A DNA stretch of 64,000 bases from an uncultured Bacteroidota bacterium (GCA_902586905.1 CACIJH010000005.1:19370-83369); one strand, 5' to 3'; counted from the first letter of the stretch, positions 19,405 through 32,141 are shown. Made by a program: numbers and translations. Notes: a model not told the origin generated them from the sequence alone.

Positions 19405-21540
19405 ATGAAAAAGAATGCCTCTTACTTGATTTTTGCTGTTGCTGTAGTTCTGTACCTATTCACAGCAACCACCAACCCTATAGAAAAGGAGTTTGTCAGC
19501 AACGATAAAGATCGACTTCTCATCGAGCTGATTTCACATGTAATTCAGCGTGGTCATTACGATGTCAAATCCTTGAACGATGATATGTCTGAACAAATTT
19601 TTCACACCTATCTAGAAAGTCTTGATGGTCAAAAAAGATATTTTCTTCAAAGCGATTACAGAGAGTTTTCGAAATATATGTATCAGATTGATGACCAAAT
19701 TCGAAAATTAGATTTAACGTTTTTTGATTTGACTTATAAAAGACTTGTACTTCGCATGAGTGAAGTAGAAAGCATGTATAGTTCAATCTTGTCTCGTCCT
19801 TTTGATTTTGATAAAGAAGAAGAATTTGATACAGATTATAATGAGCAAATTTATCCACTATCTCAAAAATCAAGATCAGAAAAGTGGAGAAAACAACTAA
19901 AATTATCCACCCTAAGCGTGTTGTACGACAAAGTGCAAGAGGAAGAAAACAATGACGAAACAACGCCAGCGTACCTTTCATCTTCGTGGATGGACTTGGA
20001 GGCTGAAGCACGAACAACCACTCGTGAAAACATGGAAGATTTCTTTGATTTGATGAATGAATTGAAACGCAAAGATTGGTTTGACGTCTATATCAACTCA
20101 TTTGTCTTACAATTTGATCCTCACACAAATTATTTCAACCCCGATGACAAAGACCGATTTGACATGAGCATGTCTGGGAAGTTTGAAGGAATTGGTGCAC
20201 GACTTTCAAAACGAAACCAAGCAATCAAAGTAGTTGACATCATTGTAGGGGGGCCGCTTTGGCGCGATCAGTTGATGGAAGTAGGGGATGAAATCCAGTT
20301 GGTGCGACAGGAAGATGGAGATGCTGTTGATATTCGTGCGATGCGCCTAGATGATGCGATAAAGCTGATCAAAGGCCCTAAGGGATCGATGGTGTATTTG
20401 ACTGTTAAGAAGGTTGATGGAAATATAGAAACAATCCCTGTGAAAAGAGATTTGGTTGTTCTCGAGGAGTCTTATGCAAGATCAACAGTAATCAATCGAC
20501 AAGACCAAAAATATGGTCTTATTCACCTGCCAAAATTTTATGTTGACTTTAAAAGTTACAAAGAAAGAAATGCTGCACACGACGTTGAGCAAGAGGTGAT
20601 CAACCTAAAAGAGGCAGGCGTTGGTGGCCTTATCATTGATTTGAGAAACAATGGAGGAGGTTCACTTCAAACTGTGGTTGACATTGCAGGTCTTTTTATC
20701 GACGAAGGTCCTATTGTACAGGTCAAGTCAACTGTGAGCAAAACAGAAGTTTTACGAGATCGAGATGGGAAAACATTGTGGAACGGACCAATGGTCATTC
20801 TTGTGAATGAACTATCTGCTTCTGCCTCTGAAATATTGGCTGCAGCAATGCAGGATTATGAACGCGCAATAGTGATTGGCAGCGAGCAAACTTTTGGCAA
20901 AGGAACAGTACAGAATGTGGTTGATCTCAATCGTTTCCTTTCCAATAGCACCTATGGTAATCTTGGTGCTTTAAAAATTACGACAGATAAGTTTTATAGA
21001 ATCAATGGTGGTTCGACCCAACTTGAAGGGGTAAAAAGTGATGTGATTACGCCAGACCGATATCGATATGTCGATGTTGGCGAAAGAGATGAAGACAACC
21101 CCATGAGATGGGATCGTATAAGCCCCTTGGTGTATACAAAATGGAATGGCTATCTGAATTATGATGACGTCATAGATAAGAGTCAAGATAGAGTCAACGA
21201 CCACCCCATTTTCAACCTTGTTGACCAAGATGCAAAGTGGATTGAGCAGCGTCAAAACGACAATACAATTGCTTTGAATTATCAAGAGTACGTTTCAAAA
21301 ATTGAGTCTGATCGAGCTTATGCAGATCAATTTGATGCAGTAGAAGAGTACGACAACAATCTGGATTTCACCATCTCGCCTGCAGATCAAAAACGTATTT
21401 CAGAGGACGATATCTTTTTAGAAAAAAGAGAACGCTGGTTTTCAAACTTATCGAAAGATTTTTATGTAGAGGAAGCAGTGAATATCCTACAGGATCTCAA
21501 AGTAGGTATTTATCAGCAAGAGCCACTCGCGAGAAAATAA
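19405..21540 (+). CDS. Carboxy-terminal processing protease (Prc/S41 tail-specific)
   Basis: PDZ plus 'GGLIIDLRNNGGGSLQTVVDIAGLFID', 'LVNELSASASEILAAAMQDYERAIVIGSEQTFGKGTVQ'. Confidence 0.95.
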   Translation: MKKNASYLIFAVAVVLYLFTATTNPIEKEFVSNDKDRLLIELISHVIQRGHYDVKSLNDDMSEQIFHTYLESLDGQKRYFLQSDYREFSKYMYQIDDQIRKLDLTFFDLTYKRLVLRMSEVESMYSSILSRPFDFDKEEEFDTDYNEQIYPLSQKSRSEKWRKQLKLSTLSVLYDKVQEEENNDETTPAYLSSSWMDLEAEARTTTRENMEDFFDLMNELKRKDWFDVYINSFVLQFDPHTNYFNPDDKDRFDMSMSGKFEGIGARLSKRNQAIKVVDIIVGGPLWRDQLMEVGDEIQLVRQEDGDAVDIRAMRLDDAIKLIKGPKGSMVYLTVKKVDGNIETIPVKRDLVVLEESYARSTVINRQDQKYGLIHLPKFYVDFKSYKERNAAHDVEQEVINLKEAGVGGLIIDLRNNGGGSLQTVVDIAGLFIDEGPIVQVKSTVSKTEVLRDRDGKTLWNGPMVILVNELSASASEILAAAMQDYERAIVIGSEQTFGKGTVQNVVDLNRFLSNSTYGNLGALKITTDKFYRINGGSTQLEGVKSDVITPDRYRYVDVGERDEDNPMRWDRISPLVYTKWNGYLNYDDVIDKSQDRVNDHPIFNLVDQDAKWIEQRQNDNTIALNYQEYVSKIESDRAYADQFDAVEEYDNNLDFTISPADQKRISEDDIFLEKRERWFSNLSKDFYVEEAVNILQDLKVGIYQQEPLARK

Positions 21541-21552
21541 ACCAAAAAACGA

Positions 21553-22641
21553 TTGCAAAACACAACCAACAGAGCGTTTTTATATGATCTGGGAGGCTAT
21601 CTTGCTGTTGGGGTTATCATCATCTGCGCCATCATCTCTGTTTTTGCCTATGTCATCGTGCCTGACAATTCGGTCAATGCAAATCAAATGCATCTCTCTA
21701 TTCATTCGCAATACCCTGGGTTTGAGGTCAAAATGCTAAGTATTCCTTCTACGAAAAACAAAGAGATCAGCAGCTTTTATACCTTATTACTTGGAAATCC
21801 TGACCCTGCTATTCAGTATCCAATATCTTCTTATCAAATAGGGGAAGATGGTATATGGATAGAACACTACAATTTTGATTCTCCAGGACAAAGAGAATGG
21901 TTTTCTACATCCTCTTTTGGTGCATTGACATCAGCTTCAGAAATCGTCGCTCTGCACATTTCAAATCATAAATTCTTATTGGGAACCGATTTGTTTGGAC
22001 GAGATGTATTGAGTCGATTGTTGGTTGGCACGCGAATTTCCCTATCTATTGGTTTAATTTCAGTATTTATTTCTTTGATTATTGGTATCATCATTGGTAG
22101 TTTGGGGGGTTTTTATGGTGGCAATATCGACAAAGCAGTCATGTGGGTCATTAATGTTACATGGTCAATTCCTACTTTATTACTTGTCATTGCAATATCT
22201 GTTGCATTGGGGAAAGGATTTTGGCAAGTCTTTATCGCTGTTGGGTTGACAATGTGGGTTGAGGTAGCTCGTATTGTCAGGGGTCAAGTGATGAGCATCA
22301 AGAATCGTCAATACGTCATTGCTACACAAGTGCTTGGATTTTCATCATTTCGTACTCTTTTTGGTCACATCCTCCCCAATGCTTTTGGACCGTTGGCAGT
22401 GATTACTGCGTCCAATTTTGCAGCTGCGATACTCATCGAAAGTGGGTTGAGTTTTTTGGGGATAGGTGTTCAACCACCCATACCGAGCTGGGGCACAATG
22501 ATTAAGGATCATTATCAATTTCTGGTCATGGGGAAACCTTATTTGGCATTGATTCCAGGCCTAGCAATCATGATTTTAGTGAGTTCTTTTATGATTATTG
22601 GCAACAATTTGAGAGATCGTTACGACCCTCAAAAAAGCTGA
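21553..22641 (+). CDS. ABC transporter permease (DppC/OppC-like)
   Basis: 'LLGTDLFGRDVLSRLLVGTRISLSIGLI', 'EVARIVRGQVMSIKNRQYV..A', 'AILIESGLSFLGIGVQPPIPSWGTMI'; TTG start. Confidence 0.93.
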   Translation: MQNTTNRAFLYDLGGYLAVGVIIICAIISVFAYVIVPDNSVNANQMHLSIHSQYPGFEVKMLSIPSTKNKEISSFYTLLLGNPDPAIQYPISSYQIGEDGIWIEHYNFDSPGQREWFSTSSFGALTSASEIVALHISNHKFLLGTDLFGRDVLSRLLVGTRISLSIGLISVFISLIIGIIIGSLGGFYGGNIDKAVMWVINVTWSIPTLLLVIAISVALGKGFWQVFIAVGLTMWVEVARIVRGQVMSIKNRQYVIATQVLGFSSFRTLFGHILPNAFGPLAVITASNFAAAILIESGLSFLGIGVQPPIPSWGTMIKDHYQFLVMGKPYLALIPGLAIMILVSSFMIIGNNLRDRYDPQKS

Positions 22642-23907
22642 TTACCACTCATTGACCCGATTGGCATCGAACTTCAAATAGATTCCTAATAACAGACTAA
22701 ATGCAAGAAGATTTGACCCTCCATAACTCAAGTATGGCAGTGGGATTCCAATGGTAGGCAAGAGACCTAAAACCATACCGAGGTTAATGCTAAAATGGGC
22801 AAACAAAAGACACACGACAGAGTAACAGTAGATTCTACTAAAACTATTTTTTTGCCGCCTAGATGTTATGAGTATGCGAAGCATTAAAGTCACATATAGA
22901 ACCACAACTAAAACTGATCCGACAAAGCCCCATTCTTCACCAACAGTGGTAAAAATATAATCTGTTTGTTGTTCTGGGATAAAATTTCCTTTGGTTTGCG
23001 TACCCTCAAGAAACCCTTTTCCAAGAATCCCTCCAGACCCAATAGCAATTTGAGATTGGTTGATGTTATATCCAATTCCTTGTGTATCCACCTCGCGTCC
23101 CAAAACAATATTGAAGCGATCACGGTGGCGTTGATCGAACACATTTTCAAATACAAAGTCAACAGACTGAATAAAGGCAGAGGCCATGGCAAGGGTTAGA
23201 ATGATAGAAAGCAGTCGTTTTCTACGCTTCTTTCGATCCAAACCAAAAATATAGACAAGCCCCATCACCAAAACAATAGCTGTCGCAATTGTTTTATCTA
23301 GCAGCAAAGTAATGATGAACAAAACAATAAGCCCAACAAAAGAAAGTAAAAATTGAGAGGGTAGTTTTTCAGTGTGTAAAACCAAAAGAAAGCTCAGAAA
23401 CACAACTGTACTACCTGGGTCTGGTTGGGGAAGGATGATTAGTGCAGGAAGAAAGATGAGAAGAAAGGAGGTGAGTTGATCTGAAATTTTTGTTAAGTCT
23501 GTATTGATTTCACTCAGATGCTTTGTCAGTGCCAAAGCAGTGACAACTTTTGCAAACTCTGCTGGTTGAAAACTAAAACCCCCAAATGAATACCAAGATT
23601 GAGCGCCAGAGACTTCTTTTCCAAAAACAAAAAGACCCAGTAGAAGCGCAAGAATAATCAGATAAAAGATACTTGAGTAACGCTCATAAATCTTCACTTT
23701 TGGAAACTGTATGAAGAAAATCAAACCGATGCTCAAAAGAGCAAAAAACAACTGCTTTCCAAAGGTATGATTTAAAGAAAGCATGTTTTCTTCCAGTGTA
23801 TGTCCAGTTGAGTAAACGTTGACAAGACCAATGGAAACAAGGGCGAAATACACCAAAAAGGTGTACCAATCAAACTTTAAAAGGTATTTATTATTCATTG
23901 ATTTCAA
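22642..23907 (-). CDS. rodA: Rod shape-determining protein RodA (SEDS)
   Basis: 'SWYSFGGFSFQPAEFAKVVTALALT', 'PQPDPGSTVVFLSFLLVL', 'PTIGIPLPYLSYGGSNLL'. Confidence 0.95.
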   Translation of the reverse strand: MKSMNNKYLLKFDWYTFLVYFALVSIGLVNVYSTGHTLEENMLSLNHTFGKQLFFALLSIGLIFFIQFPKVKIYERYSSIFYLIILALLLGLFVFGKEVSGAQSWYSFGGFSFQPAEFAKVVTALALTKHLSEINTDLTKISDQLTSFLLIFLPALIILPQPDPGSTVVFLSFLLVLHTEKLPSQFLLSFVGLIVLFIITLLLDKTIATAIVLVMGLVYIFGLDRKKRRKRLLSIILTLAMASAFIQSVDFVFENVFDQRHRDRFNIVLGREVDTQGIGYNINQSQIAIGSGGILGKGFLEGTQTKGNFIPEQQTDYIFTTVGEEWGFVGSVLVVVLYVTLMLRILITSRRQKNSFSRIYCYSVVCLLFAHFSINLGMVLGLLPTIGIPLPYLSYGGSNLLAFSLLLGIYLKFDANRVNEW

Positions 23908-25753
23908 AAGGTTTTCCGCTCAGCGGTTTTTGATACTCATCTAATAAACTTCCGTTTAGCATACGATTTTCCAACCAGGTTCTTCTCACATTTCCAGTGA
24001 GATACTTTTCTATCACTAGGCTTGCGATTGGTGCAGCCCATCGGCCACCCCAGTACCCATTTTCAACAAAAACAGCAACTGCAATTTTTGGATTCTCTCG
24101 GGGTGCAAAAGCCACAAACATCGAGTGATCTGTTAACTGTACTTTTTCTCCATCTATTTTAGTGAAATTCTCAACTGTTCCTGTTTTTCCACACACTTCA
24201 ACCCCTGGTACACGTGCAACGCGAGCAGTACCCCACTTCACAACATTAGACATCCCTTCGATAACTGGTTCAAAATGAATAGAGTCTATGGAGGTGTAAT
24301 TTGGTGTTCTATATATTTCGGCCAACGAGTCTTTTTGAATTTTTTTCACAAAATGAGGTTTGTAAAAATATCCTCTGTTGGCAATGGTTGCAACCATATT
24401 TGCCAATTGAATGGGAGTGGTTAACACCTCTCCTTGTCCAATCGAGTTGGAAAGTGAGGTTGTTGCACCCCATCGTTGGTTTGGATACCAATAATCATAA
24501 TAATCAGAATTTGGAATAAACCCTTTTTGACCAGTTGGATGATCGTATCCTAAATAATTGCCCATGCCGAAACTTTTGATGTGATTACTCCAGATGTTCA
24601 TCCCTTTTTTTAGATCGTCAAAATGATCTATGGTTCGGCGATAGATTGTAGCAAAGTAAGTGTTGCAAGAGTTGTAAATACCACTGTTTAGTCGGTTTTT
24701 TGTCCCATAATTACAATGACATTTCATAAAATCAGTTCTGCCATAATAATGCCCCTCGTTGCAGAGCACGCGAAAACGAGGAGTAATTGCTTCTTCTTGA
24801 AGTGCAACCAGTGCATTGACGAGCTTGAAAGGTGATCCTGGGGGATACTGTCCTTGTAGGCCTCGATCAAAAAGGGGACGGTTGATGGTGTCGTTTTTCA
24901 ATACGTTGAAATTCTCAGATCGACTTCGACCAACCAATAGGTCTGGCGCATATGTTGGGGTACTCACATTGACTAGAATTTCCCCTGTTTCAGGTTCTAT
25001 AGCAACGATACCACCTCTTTTATTTTGCAGAAGTTTTTGACCATACTCCTGAAGCGCAATATCAATCGTCAAGTAGAGATCTTGAGCCTTTGTTGGAAGG
25101 GTATCGAGCTCGCCTTTTTGATAAGGTCCAATTACTCGATTGAATTTGTCTCTTTGAAGATAGCGAACCCCTTTTACGCCTCGCAATGTTTTTTCATAGG
25201 TTTTCTCGATTCCTTGCCGCCCAATCAGTTCGCCAGATTGATAGTAGGGGTCTTTTCTGATATCAAATCGATTGACCTCACTGATGTAGCCCAAGATGTT
25301 CGAGGCCGATGCTGTGTTGTATTTTCGAACAGCTCTTTTTTGAACATAAAATCCTCGATACTTCCAGAGTTTTTCTTGCAGTACGGCATAGTCACTTTTG
25401 GATAATTGCGCCAAAAAAACAGATGGTTTTCTAGTGGAATAAGAGCGAGCTTTTTGGATTTTTTCGACGAGATTATTTTTGTCGATCTTCAATAGTTTAC
25501 AGAACTCAAGCGTATCGAATTGTTGCAACTGCCTTGGAATAATCATCAGATCATAGGTTGCTTGATTTTCGACGATCAATGTTCCATTTCGATCATAAAT
25601 AAATCCTCGCTCAGGGTATATATATTCTCGTAAAACAGAGTTTTGTAAGGACTGATCATCATAATCTGAGCTTAAGACTTGGAGGCTTAGAAGACGGACC
25701 AAAAAAATAATTCCACTTCCTATAATAAGAATGTATAACAGATTTTTTCTCAT
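23891..25753 (-). CDS. mrdA: Penicillin-binding protein 2
   Basis: 'YPPGSPFKLVNALVAL' (active-site-like SPFK), 'CNTYFATIYRR', 'VEVCGKTGTVENF'; adjacent to rodA and mreD. Confidence 0.94.
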   Translation of the reverse strand: MRKNLLYILIIGSGIIFLVRLLSLQVLSSDYDDQSLQNSVLREYIYPERGFIYDRNGTLIVENQATYDLMIIPRQLQQFDTLEFCKLLKIDKNNLVEKIQKARSYSTRKPSVFLAQLSKSDYAVLQEKLWKYRGFYVQKRAVRKYNTASASNILGYISEVNRFDIRKDPYYQSGELIGRQGIEKTYEKTLRGVKGVRYLQRDKFNRVIGPYQKGELDTLPTKAQDLYLTIDIALQEYGQKLLQNKRGGIVAIEPETGEILVNVSTPTYAPDLLVGRSRSENFNVLKNDTINRPLFDRGLQGQYPPGSPFKLVNALVALQEEAITPRFRVLCNEGHYYGRTDFMKCHCNYGTKNRLNSGIYNSCNTYFATIYRRTIDHFDDLKKGMNIWSNHIKSFGMGNYLGYDHPTGQKGFIPNSDYYDYWYPNQRWGATTSLSNSIGQGEVLTTPIQLANMVATIANRGYFYKPHFVKKIQKDSLAEIYRTPNYTSIDSIHFEPVIEGMSNVVKWGTARVARVPGVEVCGKTGTVENFTKIDGEKVQLTDHSMFVAFAPRENPKIAVAVFVENGYWGGRWAAPIASLVIEKYLTGNVRRTWLENRMLNGSLLDEYQKPLSGKPFEINE

Positions 25754-26256
25754 TGCTTATTCTTTCGTAATACAAACATAATTGCAATTAAAAATAACAA
25801 TGTATATAGACTTCCAAAAATAAATTGTTGAATTCCCCATAGTGTTTTGGGCCAACTGGCTAAACCTAGGAGATAGTACACCAAGTGGTGAATGAGAACC
25901 ATATTTAAGCTGTAGGCAGACAAGGCAATGAATGGTGTTTGTTGCAAGCGGATGTTGACATAGCCATGATTTTTACCAAAAACAGAAGTGACAATTGTTG
26001 GTCGAAGAAAAGCTGCGGTTACACATGCTGCAGCTTGAATACCCATAGTCGAGTGTAGTAGATCTGAATAAAGACCATATAAAAATGCAATGACAAGAAA
26101 GATGGTTTGTTCAGCGTCAGTTGGGTAAAAAATTAAGAAAAGGAGTGTGATTTGAGGAACCAGTTGAAGCCCCAAATTGAACTGATCAAACACCATCACC
26201 TGTAAGATGGGTAACAAAAGAAAATAGACGACAAAAGGGTATGATCTACTGTTCAT
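25750..26256 (-). CDS. mreD: Rod shape-determining protein MreD
   Basis: Small multi-TM protein between mreC and mrdA. Confidence 0.88.
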   Translation of the reverse strand: MNSRSYPFVVYFLLLPILQVMVFDQFNLGLQLVPQITLLFLIFYPTDAEQTIFLVIAFLYGLYSDLLHSTMGIQAAACVTAAFLRPTIVTSVFGKNHGYVNIRLQQTPFIALSAYSLNMVLIHHLVYYLLGLASWPKTLWGIQQFIFGSLYTLLFLIAIMFVLRKNKQ

Positions 26257-27046
26257 TTATTGATTGTTGAATGCTTTTCACTTCTTCTTTTGTGGGGTGG
26301 TCAATGGCAAAAACAGATCCCAAATTAGTCATGTCTTGAAAAAGAGAGACTTCGATATCGTAAAAACTTAAAGATGGATCGTCGATAAAATCTGAAATCA
26401 TACCTATTGGAATCCCAGGGGGAAAAATGGTTGACATACCACCTGTTTGAATGGTATCGCCGACCTTGACAATGGCAGTTTTTGACACATCAATCAAGTT
26501 CATTTTTGTAGGGTCATCTCCTGACCAGATTAAGCTTCCAAAGTGATTGCTGTTTTTGAGCTTTGCATTGATTTGTAGGTCTTTGTTTAAGATGGAGATC
26601 GCTTGTGAATATCGATTTTCGACAAACTGTACAACACCAACAATCCCTTTTGAAGTTACCAACCCCATTTCTTTCTCAACACCAATATTCTTACCCCCTC
26701 TTAAGCTGATATAGTTATAGCTATTGATAAAAGAATTTCGAATCACTTGTAGCCTCACAGTACTATAGCTTAAAGTATCGGATGGCAGTTTTTTTTCAGA
26801 AAGGAGTTGATCCAAAAGAATTTGGTTTTCTTCGATGAGAAGTTCGTTGGTTTTTCTTAAGCTAACATATGATGAAAGGGAATAAACAATAGAGTTTAGT
26901 TGCGTCCCAAAATAAAGGCCAGCATTTGCAATCAAACTTCGGTGGTAAGAACTTGATTGTTGTAATAGGAAAATACTCAATGAAATAAGTAGTAGATAAA
27001 CCAAGCCGTTACGGAATCTAATAATGGCATTGACAAGCTGCTGCAT
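26246..27046 (-). CDS. mreC: Rod shape-determining protein MreC
   Basis: 'GLVTSKGIVGVVQFVENRYSQAISILNKDLQINAKLKNSNHFGSLIW'; downstream of mreB. Confidence 0.94.
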   Translation of the reverse strand: MQQLVNAIIRFRNGLVYLLLISLSIFLLQQSSSYHRSLIANAGLYFGTQLNSIVYSLSSYVSLRKTNELLIEENQILLDQLLSEKKLPSDTLSYSTVRLQVIRNSFINSYNYISLRGGKNIGVEKEMGLVTSKGIVGVVQFVENRYSQAISILNKDLQINAKLKNSNHFGSLIWSGDDPTKMNLIDVSKTAIVKVGDTIQTGGMSTIFPPGIPIGMISDFIDDPSLSFYDIEVSLFQDMTNLGSVFAIDHPTKEEVKSIQQSINEQ

Positions 27047-27053
27047 TGTTCAG

Positions 27054-28082
27054 CTATTTAACTAAGATTGTTTTGTATTGGTCAATATTTTTTAGCGCAA
27101 TTCCAGTTCCTCTTACAACTGCTCGCAATGGATCTTCGGCGATAAATATAGGAAGATCTGTTTTTTGCGACAATCGCTTGTCTAGCCCACGTAGCATCGA
27201 CCCCCCTCCAGCAAGATAAACACCAGTGTTGTAGATGTCTGCCGCAAGTTCTGGGGGTGTTTGAGATAGGGTTTCCATAACAGAGTCTTCAATTCGTATG
27301 ATTGATTTATCGAGGGCTTTTGCAATTTCTCGATAAGAAATCACTGTTTCTTTTGGTTTTCCTGTCAGCAAGTCCCTTCCTTGAACAGTCATGTCTTCTG
27401 GTGGGTTTTCCAACTCCTCAAGGGCAGATCCGATCAAAATTTTCACGCGCTCTGCTGTTCGTTCTCCTACATAGAGGTTGTGTTGTGTTCGCATATAATA
27501 AATGATATCGTTTGTAAACACATCACCCGCCACTTTTACAGACTTATCGCATACAATACCTGAGAGGGCAATGACAGCAATTTCTGTTGTTCCTCCACCA
27601 ATATCGATAATCATATTTCCTTTGGGTTGCATGATATTCACACCAATACCTATGGCTGCTGCCATGGGTTCATGGATAAGATATACCTCTTTTCCATTGA
27701 CACGCTCTGCTGACTCACGCACAGCACGCATTTCAACTTCAGTGATTCCAGATGGAATACAGATGACCATGCGAAGGGCAGGAGTAAAAAATCGTTTTTT
27801 TAGAGCAGGAATATTTTTGATAAACATGCTAATCATCTGCTCTGAGGCGTCAAAATCAGCAATAACACCATCTTTTAATGGGCGTATTGTTTTGATATTT
27901 TCGTGGGTTTTTCCCTGCATTAGGGCTGCTTCATGTCCAACAGCGATGATTTTGTTTGTCACACGATCACGTGCAACAATAGATGGGCTGTCGACCACTA
28001 CATTTTCATTATGAATAATGAGTGTGTTTGCAGTACCCAAGTCAATTGCAATGTTTTCTGTTAAAAAATCGAAAAAACCCAT
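27054..28082 (-). CDS. mreB: Rod shape-determining protein MreB
   Basis: 'IAIDLGTANTLIIHNENVVVDSPSIVA', 'MIIDIGGGTTEIAVIALSGIV'. Confidence 0.97.
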   Translation of the reverse strand: MGFFDFLTENIAIDLGTANTLIIHNENVVVDSPSIVARDRVTNKIIAVGHEAALMQGKTHENIKTIRPLKDGVIADFDASEQMISMFIKNIPALKKRFFTPALRMVICIPSGITEVEMRAVRESAERVNGKEVYLIHEPMAAAIGIGVNIMQPKGNMIIDIGGGTTEIAVIALSGIVCDKSVKVAGDVFTNDIIYYMRTQHNLYVGERTAERVKILIGSALEELENPPEDMTVQGRDLLTGKPKETVISYREIAKALDKSIIRIEDSVMETLSQTPPELAADIYNTGVYLAGGGSMLRGLDKRLSQKTDLPIFIAEDPLRAVVRGTGIALKNIDQYKTILVK

Positions 28083-28110
28083 AGTTCAATTATATTGTAA
28101 TTATACGAAA

Positions 28111-29637
28111 TTAATGTTTAAAGTGACGCACACCTGTCATCACCATCGCCATCTGATGAGCATTACAAAAATCGATACTCTGCTGATCTTTGATCGATCC
28201 TCCTGGTTGAATCACTGCTGTAATTCCTGCCTTATGAGCGATTTCAACACAATCAGGAAAAGGGAAAAATGCATCACTTGCCATGACAGACCCTGTCAGA
28301 TCAAACCCAAATGTTTCTGCTTTTTTAATCGCTTGTGATAGCGCATCAACTCTCGATGTTTGGCCTGTTCCGGAGGCAAGCAATTGTAAACCTTTGGCCA
28401 ACACAATGGTATTGGATTTAGTGTTTTTACAAATATTCGAGGCAAACAACATGTCCTCAATCTGCGCTGCAGTTGGCTTTGTAGTGGTAGCTGTCTGTAA
28501 CATTTTCTCATGATCAATAATTTGATCCTTGTCTTGGACGATATATCCGTTGAGACAGCTGCGAACCAATTTTACTGTGTGAGTGTTTGTTTTTTGAGCA
28601 AGTAAAATTCTGTTTTTCTTGTTCTTGAGAAGAGTAAGTGATTTTTTGTCAAAAGATGGCGCAATGACGACCTCACAAAACAATTCGTGAATTTGACGTG
28701 CTGTTTCAATATCAATTGGGCGATTTGCAATTAAAATACCACCAAATGCAGAAATTGGATCGCCTGCAAGTGCTGCTGTATAGGCTTCACTTAGTGTTTT
28801 TCTGGTGGCAATACCACAAGCGTTGTTGTGTTTGAGAATTGCAAAGGTAGGATCAGTGGACTCGTGGGCTTCCATCAAGCTCAAAGCAGAATCAATATCT
28901 AGAAGATTATTATATGATAATTCTTTGCCATTTAGCTTATCGAATAATTTCTCTAAATCGCCAAAAAAATAGCCTTCCTGATGGGGGTTTTCACCATAGC
29001 GAAGTTGATGACCTTTCTGAACACTCAACTTTAATGCAGAAGATCCATCATCAAAATAATTAAAAATGGCACTGTCATAATGAGATGACACATTGAACGA
29101 ATGCTTGGCAAAATACTTTCTTTGTTCTAAGGTAAACGCCCCATTTTCATCCATCAGAATGGAGAGCAGGTGTTGGTACTCAGATTTTGAAGCAATACAA
29201 ACAACATGAGCTTGGTTTTTTGCAGCTGCACGAATCAAGGCAATACCACCGATATCAATTTTTTCAATGATTTCTTGCTCGGTTCCTCCACGTGCTACAG
29301 TTTCTTCAAATGGATATAAGTCAACAATCACCAAATCAATAGGAGGGATGTCATAGGTCGATAGTTCTTCAGCGTCTTTGCTATTGTCTCTGCGATTGAG
29401 AATTCCGCCAAATACCTTTGGGTGCAAGGTTTTAACGCGCCCACCTAGGATGGAGGGATAGTCGGTTATGGACTCGACTCGAACAACTTCGATGCCCAAA
29501 GAATCAATATAATCTGCTGTACCTCCTGTCGAATAGATTGTCACCCCAAGCTGGTTGAGTTTTTTGACAATGGGTTCTAAACCATCTTTATCAAAAACCG
29601 AAATCAGAGCGGATGAAACTCGAATTGTATCTTGCAT
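28111..29637 (-). CDS. purH: Bifunctional AICAR formyltransferase/IMP cyclohydrolase
   Basis: 'ALISVFDKDGLEPIVKKLNQLGVTIYSTGGTADYI', 'GGRVKTLHPKVFGGIL', 'KHNNACGIAT'. Confidence 0.97.
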   Translation of the reverse strand: MQDTIRVSSALISVFDKDGLEPIVKKLNQLGVTIYSTGGTADYIDSLGIEVVRVESITDYPSILGGRVKTLHPKVFGGILNRRDNSKDAEELSTYDIPPIDLVIVDLYPFEETVARGGTEQEIIEKIDIGGIALIRAAAKNQAHVVCIASKSEYQHLLSILMDENGAFTLEQRKYFAKHSFNVSSHYDSAIFNYFDDGSSALKLSVQKGHQLRYGENPHQEGYFFGDLEKLFDKLNGKELSYNNLLDIDSALSLMEAHESTDPTFAILKHNNACGIATRKTLSEAYTAALAGDPISAFGGILIANRPIDIETARQIHELFCEVVIAPSFDKKSLTLLKNKKNRILLAQKTNTHTVKLVRSCLNGYIVQDKDQIIDHEKMLQTATTTKPTAAQIEDMLFASNICKNTKSNTIVLAKGLQLLASGTGQTSRVDALSQAIKKAETFGFDLTGSVMASDAFFPFPDCVEIAHKAGITAVIQPGGSIKDQQSIDFCNAHQMAMVMTGVRHFKH

Positions 29638-29697
29638 AAGCCCAAATAGGTTGCAAAAGTAGCAATTTTCAAGCGTAATTTAATCTCTGTAACTCGA

Positions 29698-30153
29698 TTA
29701 AAACAAATGCTTAGCAGCCAGGCGATTGACTTGGGTTAAAAAAGCTGCATCTTTTTCGGTAAAAGCCTTTAACTGATGGGAGTCGATATCGATCTGACCG
29801 ATGTTTTTATCATGCACAAATAATGGAATGACAATCTCAGATTTTACATCCAAACTGCAGGCAATATAATTGTCTTGTGCGTTCACATCATCGACAATAA
29901 AGTTTTTGTTACTCAATGCAACTTGCCCACAAATCCCTTTGCCAAATGGAATATTTGTATGCTCTGTCGATTCGCCAACATAAGCGTGTAAAACCAGCTC
30001 TTTTTTTTCGGGGTGATGTAAATAATAACCCACCCAGTCGTAGCTTTCAATACGATTATGAAGAAGTTTACAGATCAATTGCAGTCCTTCTTTTTGATCG
30101 ATTCCTGAACTGATTTCCGCTTCGATTTTTGCTAATAACGAATCTGTTTTCAT
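29698..30153 (-). CDS. GAF domain protein (free methionine-R-sulfoxide reductase-like)
   Basis: 'RIESYDWVGYYLH', 'IPFGKGICGQVALSNKNFIVDDVNAQDNYIACSLDVKSEIVIPLF'; start re-assigned to ATG at 30151-30153. Confidence 0.9.
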   Translation of the reverse strand: MKTDSLLAKIEAEISSGIDQKEGLQLICKLLHNRIESYDWVGYYLHHPEKKELVLHAYVGESTEHTNIPFGKGICGQVALSNKNFIVDDVNAQDNYIACSLDVKSEIVIPLFVHDKNIGQIDIDSHQLKAFTEKDAAFLTQVNRLAAKHLF

Positions 30154-30182
30154 AAAAAAAAACTGCCCCAAGAGGGGCAGTA
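30154..30182 (-). terminator. Rho-independent terminator after groEL
   Basis: CTGCCCC-TCTT-GGGGCAG hairpin followed by T-run on minus strand. Confidence 0.9.
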
Positions 30183-30191
30183 GTAATCGAT

Positions 30192-31832
<1,641 letters not shown>

Positions 31833-31837
31833 TTATT

Positions 31838-32116
31838 TTATACAATTGCTATAACATCGCTTTCGCGCATAATTAAATAATCCGTTCCGTCTAGTTTCAA
31901 ATCTGTACCAGCATACTTTCCATAAAGAACTGTATCACCAACTTTGAGGGTCATCGACTCGTCTTTGGTACCTGGTCCCACAGCTGCTACTGTTCCTTTT
32001 TGAGGTTTTTCTTTTGCTGTGTCTGGAATGATAATTCCCGAAGCAGTTTTGGTCTCAGCTTCAAGTGGGATAATCACCACTCGATCAGCTAGAGGTTTTA
32101 TATTTAATTTACTCAT
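31838..32116 (-). CDS. groES: Co-chaperonin GroES
   Basis: '[43 protein letters not shown]'. Confidence 0.98.
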   Translation of the reverse strand: MSKLNIKPLADRVVIIPLEAETKTASGIIIPDTAKEKPQKGTVAAVGPGTKDESMTLKVGDTVLYGKYAGTDLKLDGTDYLIMRESDVIAIV

Positions 32117-32141
32117 AATCTCGTGTTATTTTTTTATTTTA

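Noticed and set aside
28018-28338. Plus-strand 106-aa ORF over the mreB/purH boundary
   Set aside because: Antisense to the mreB start and purH end, with no family resemblance.
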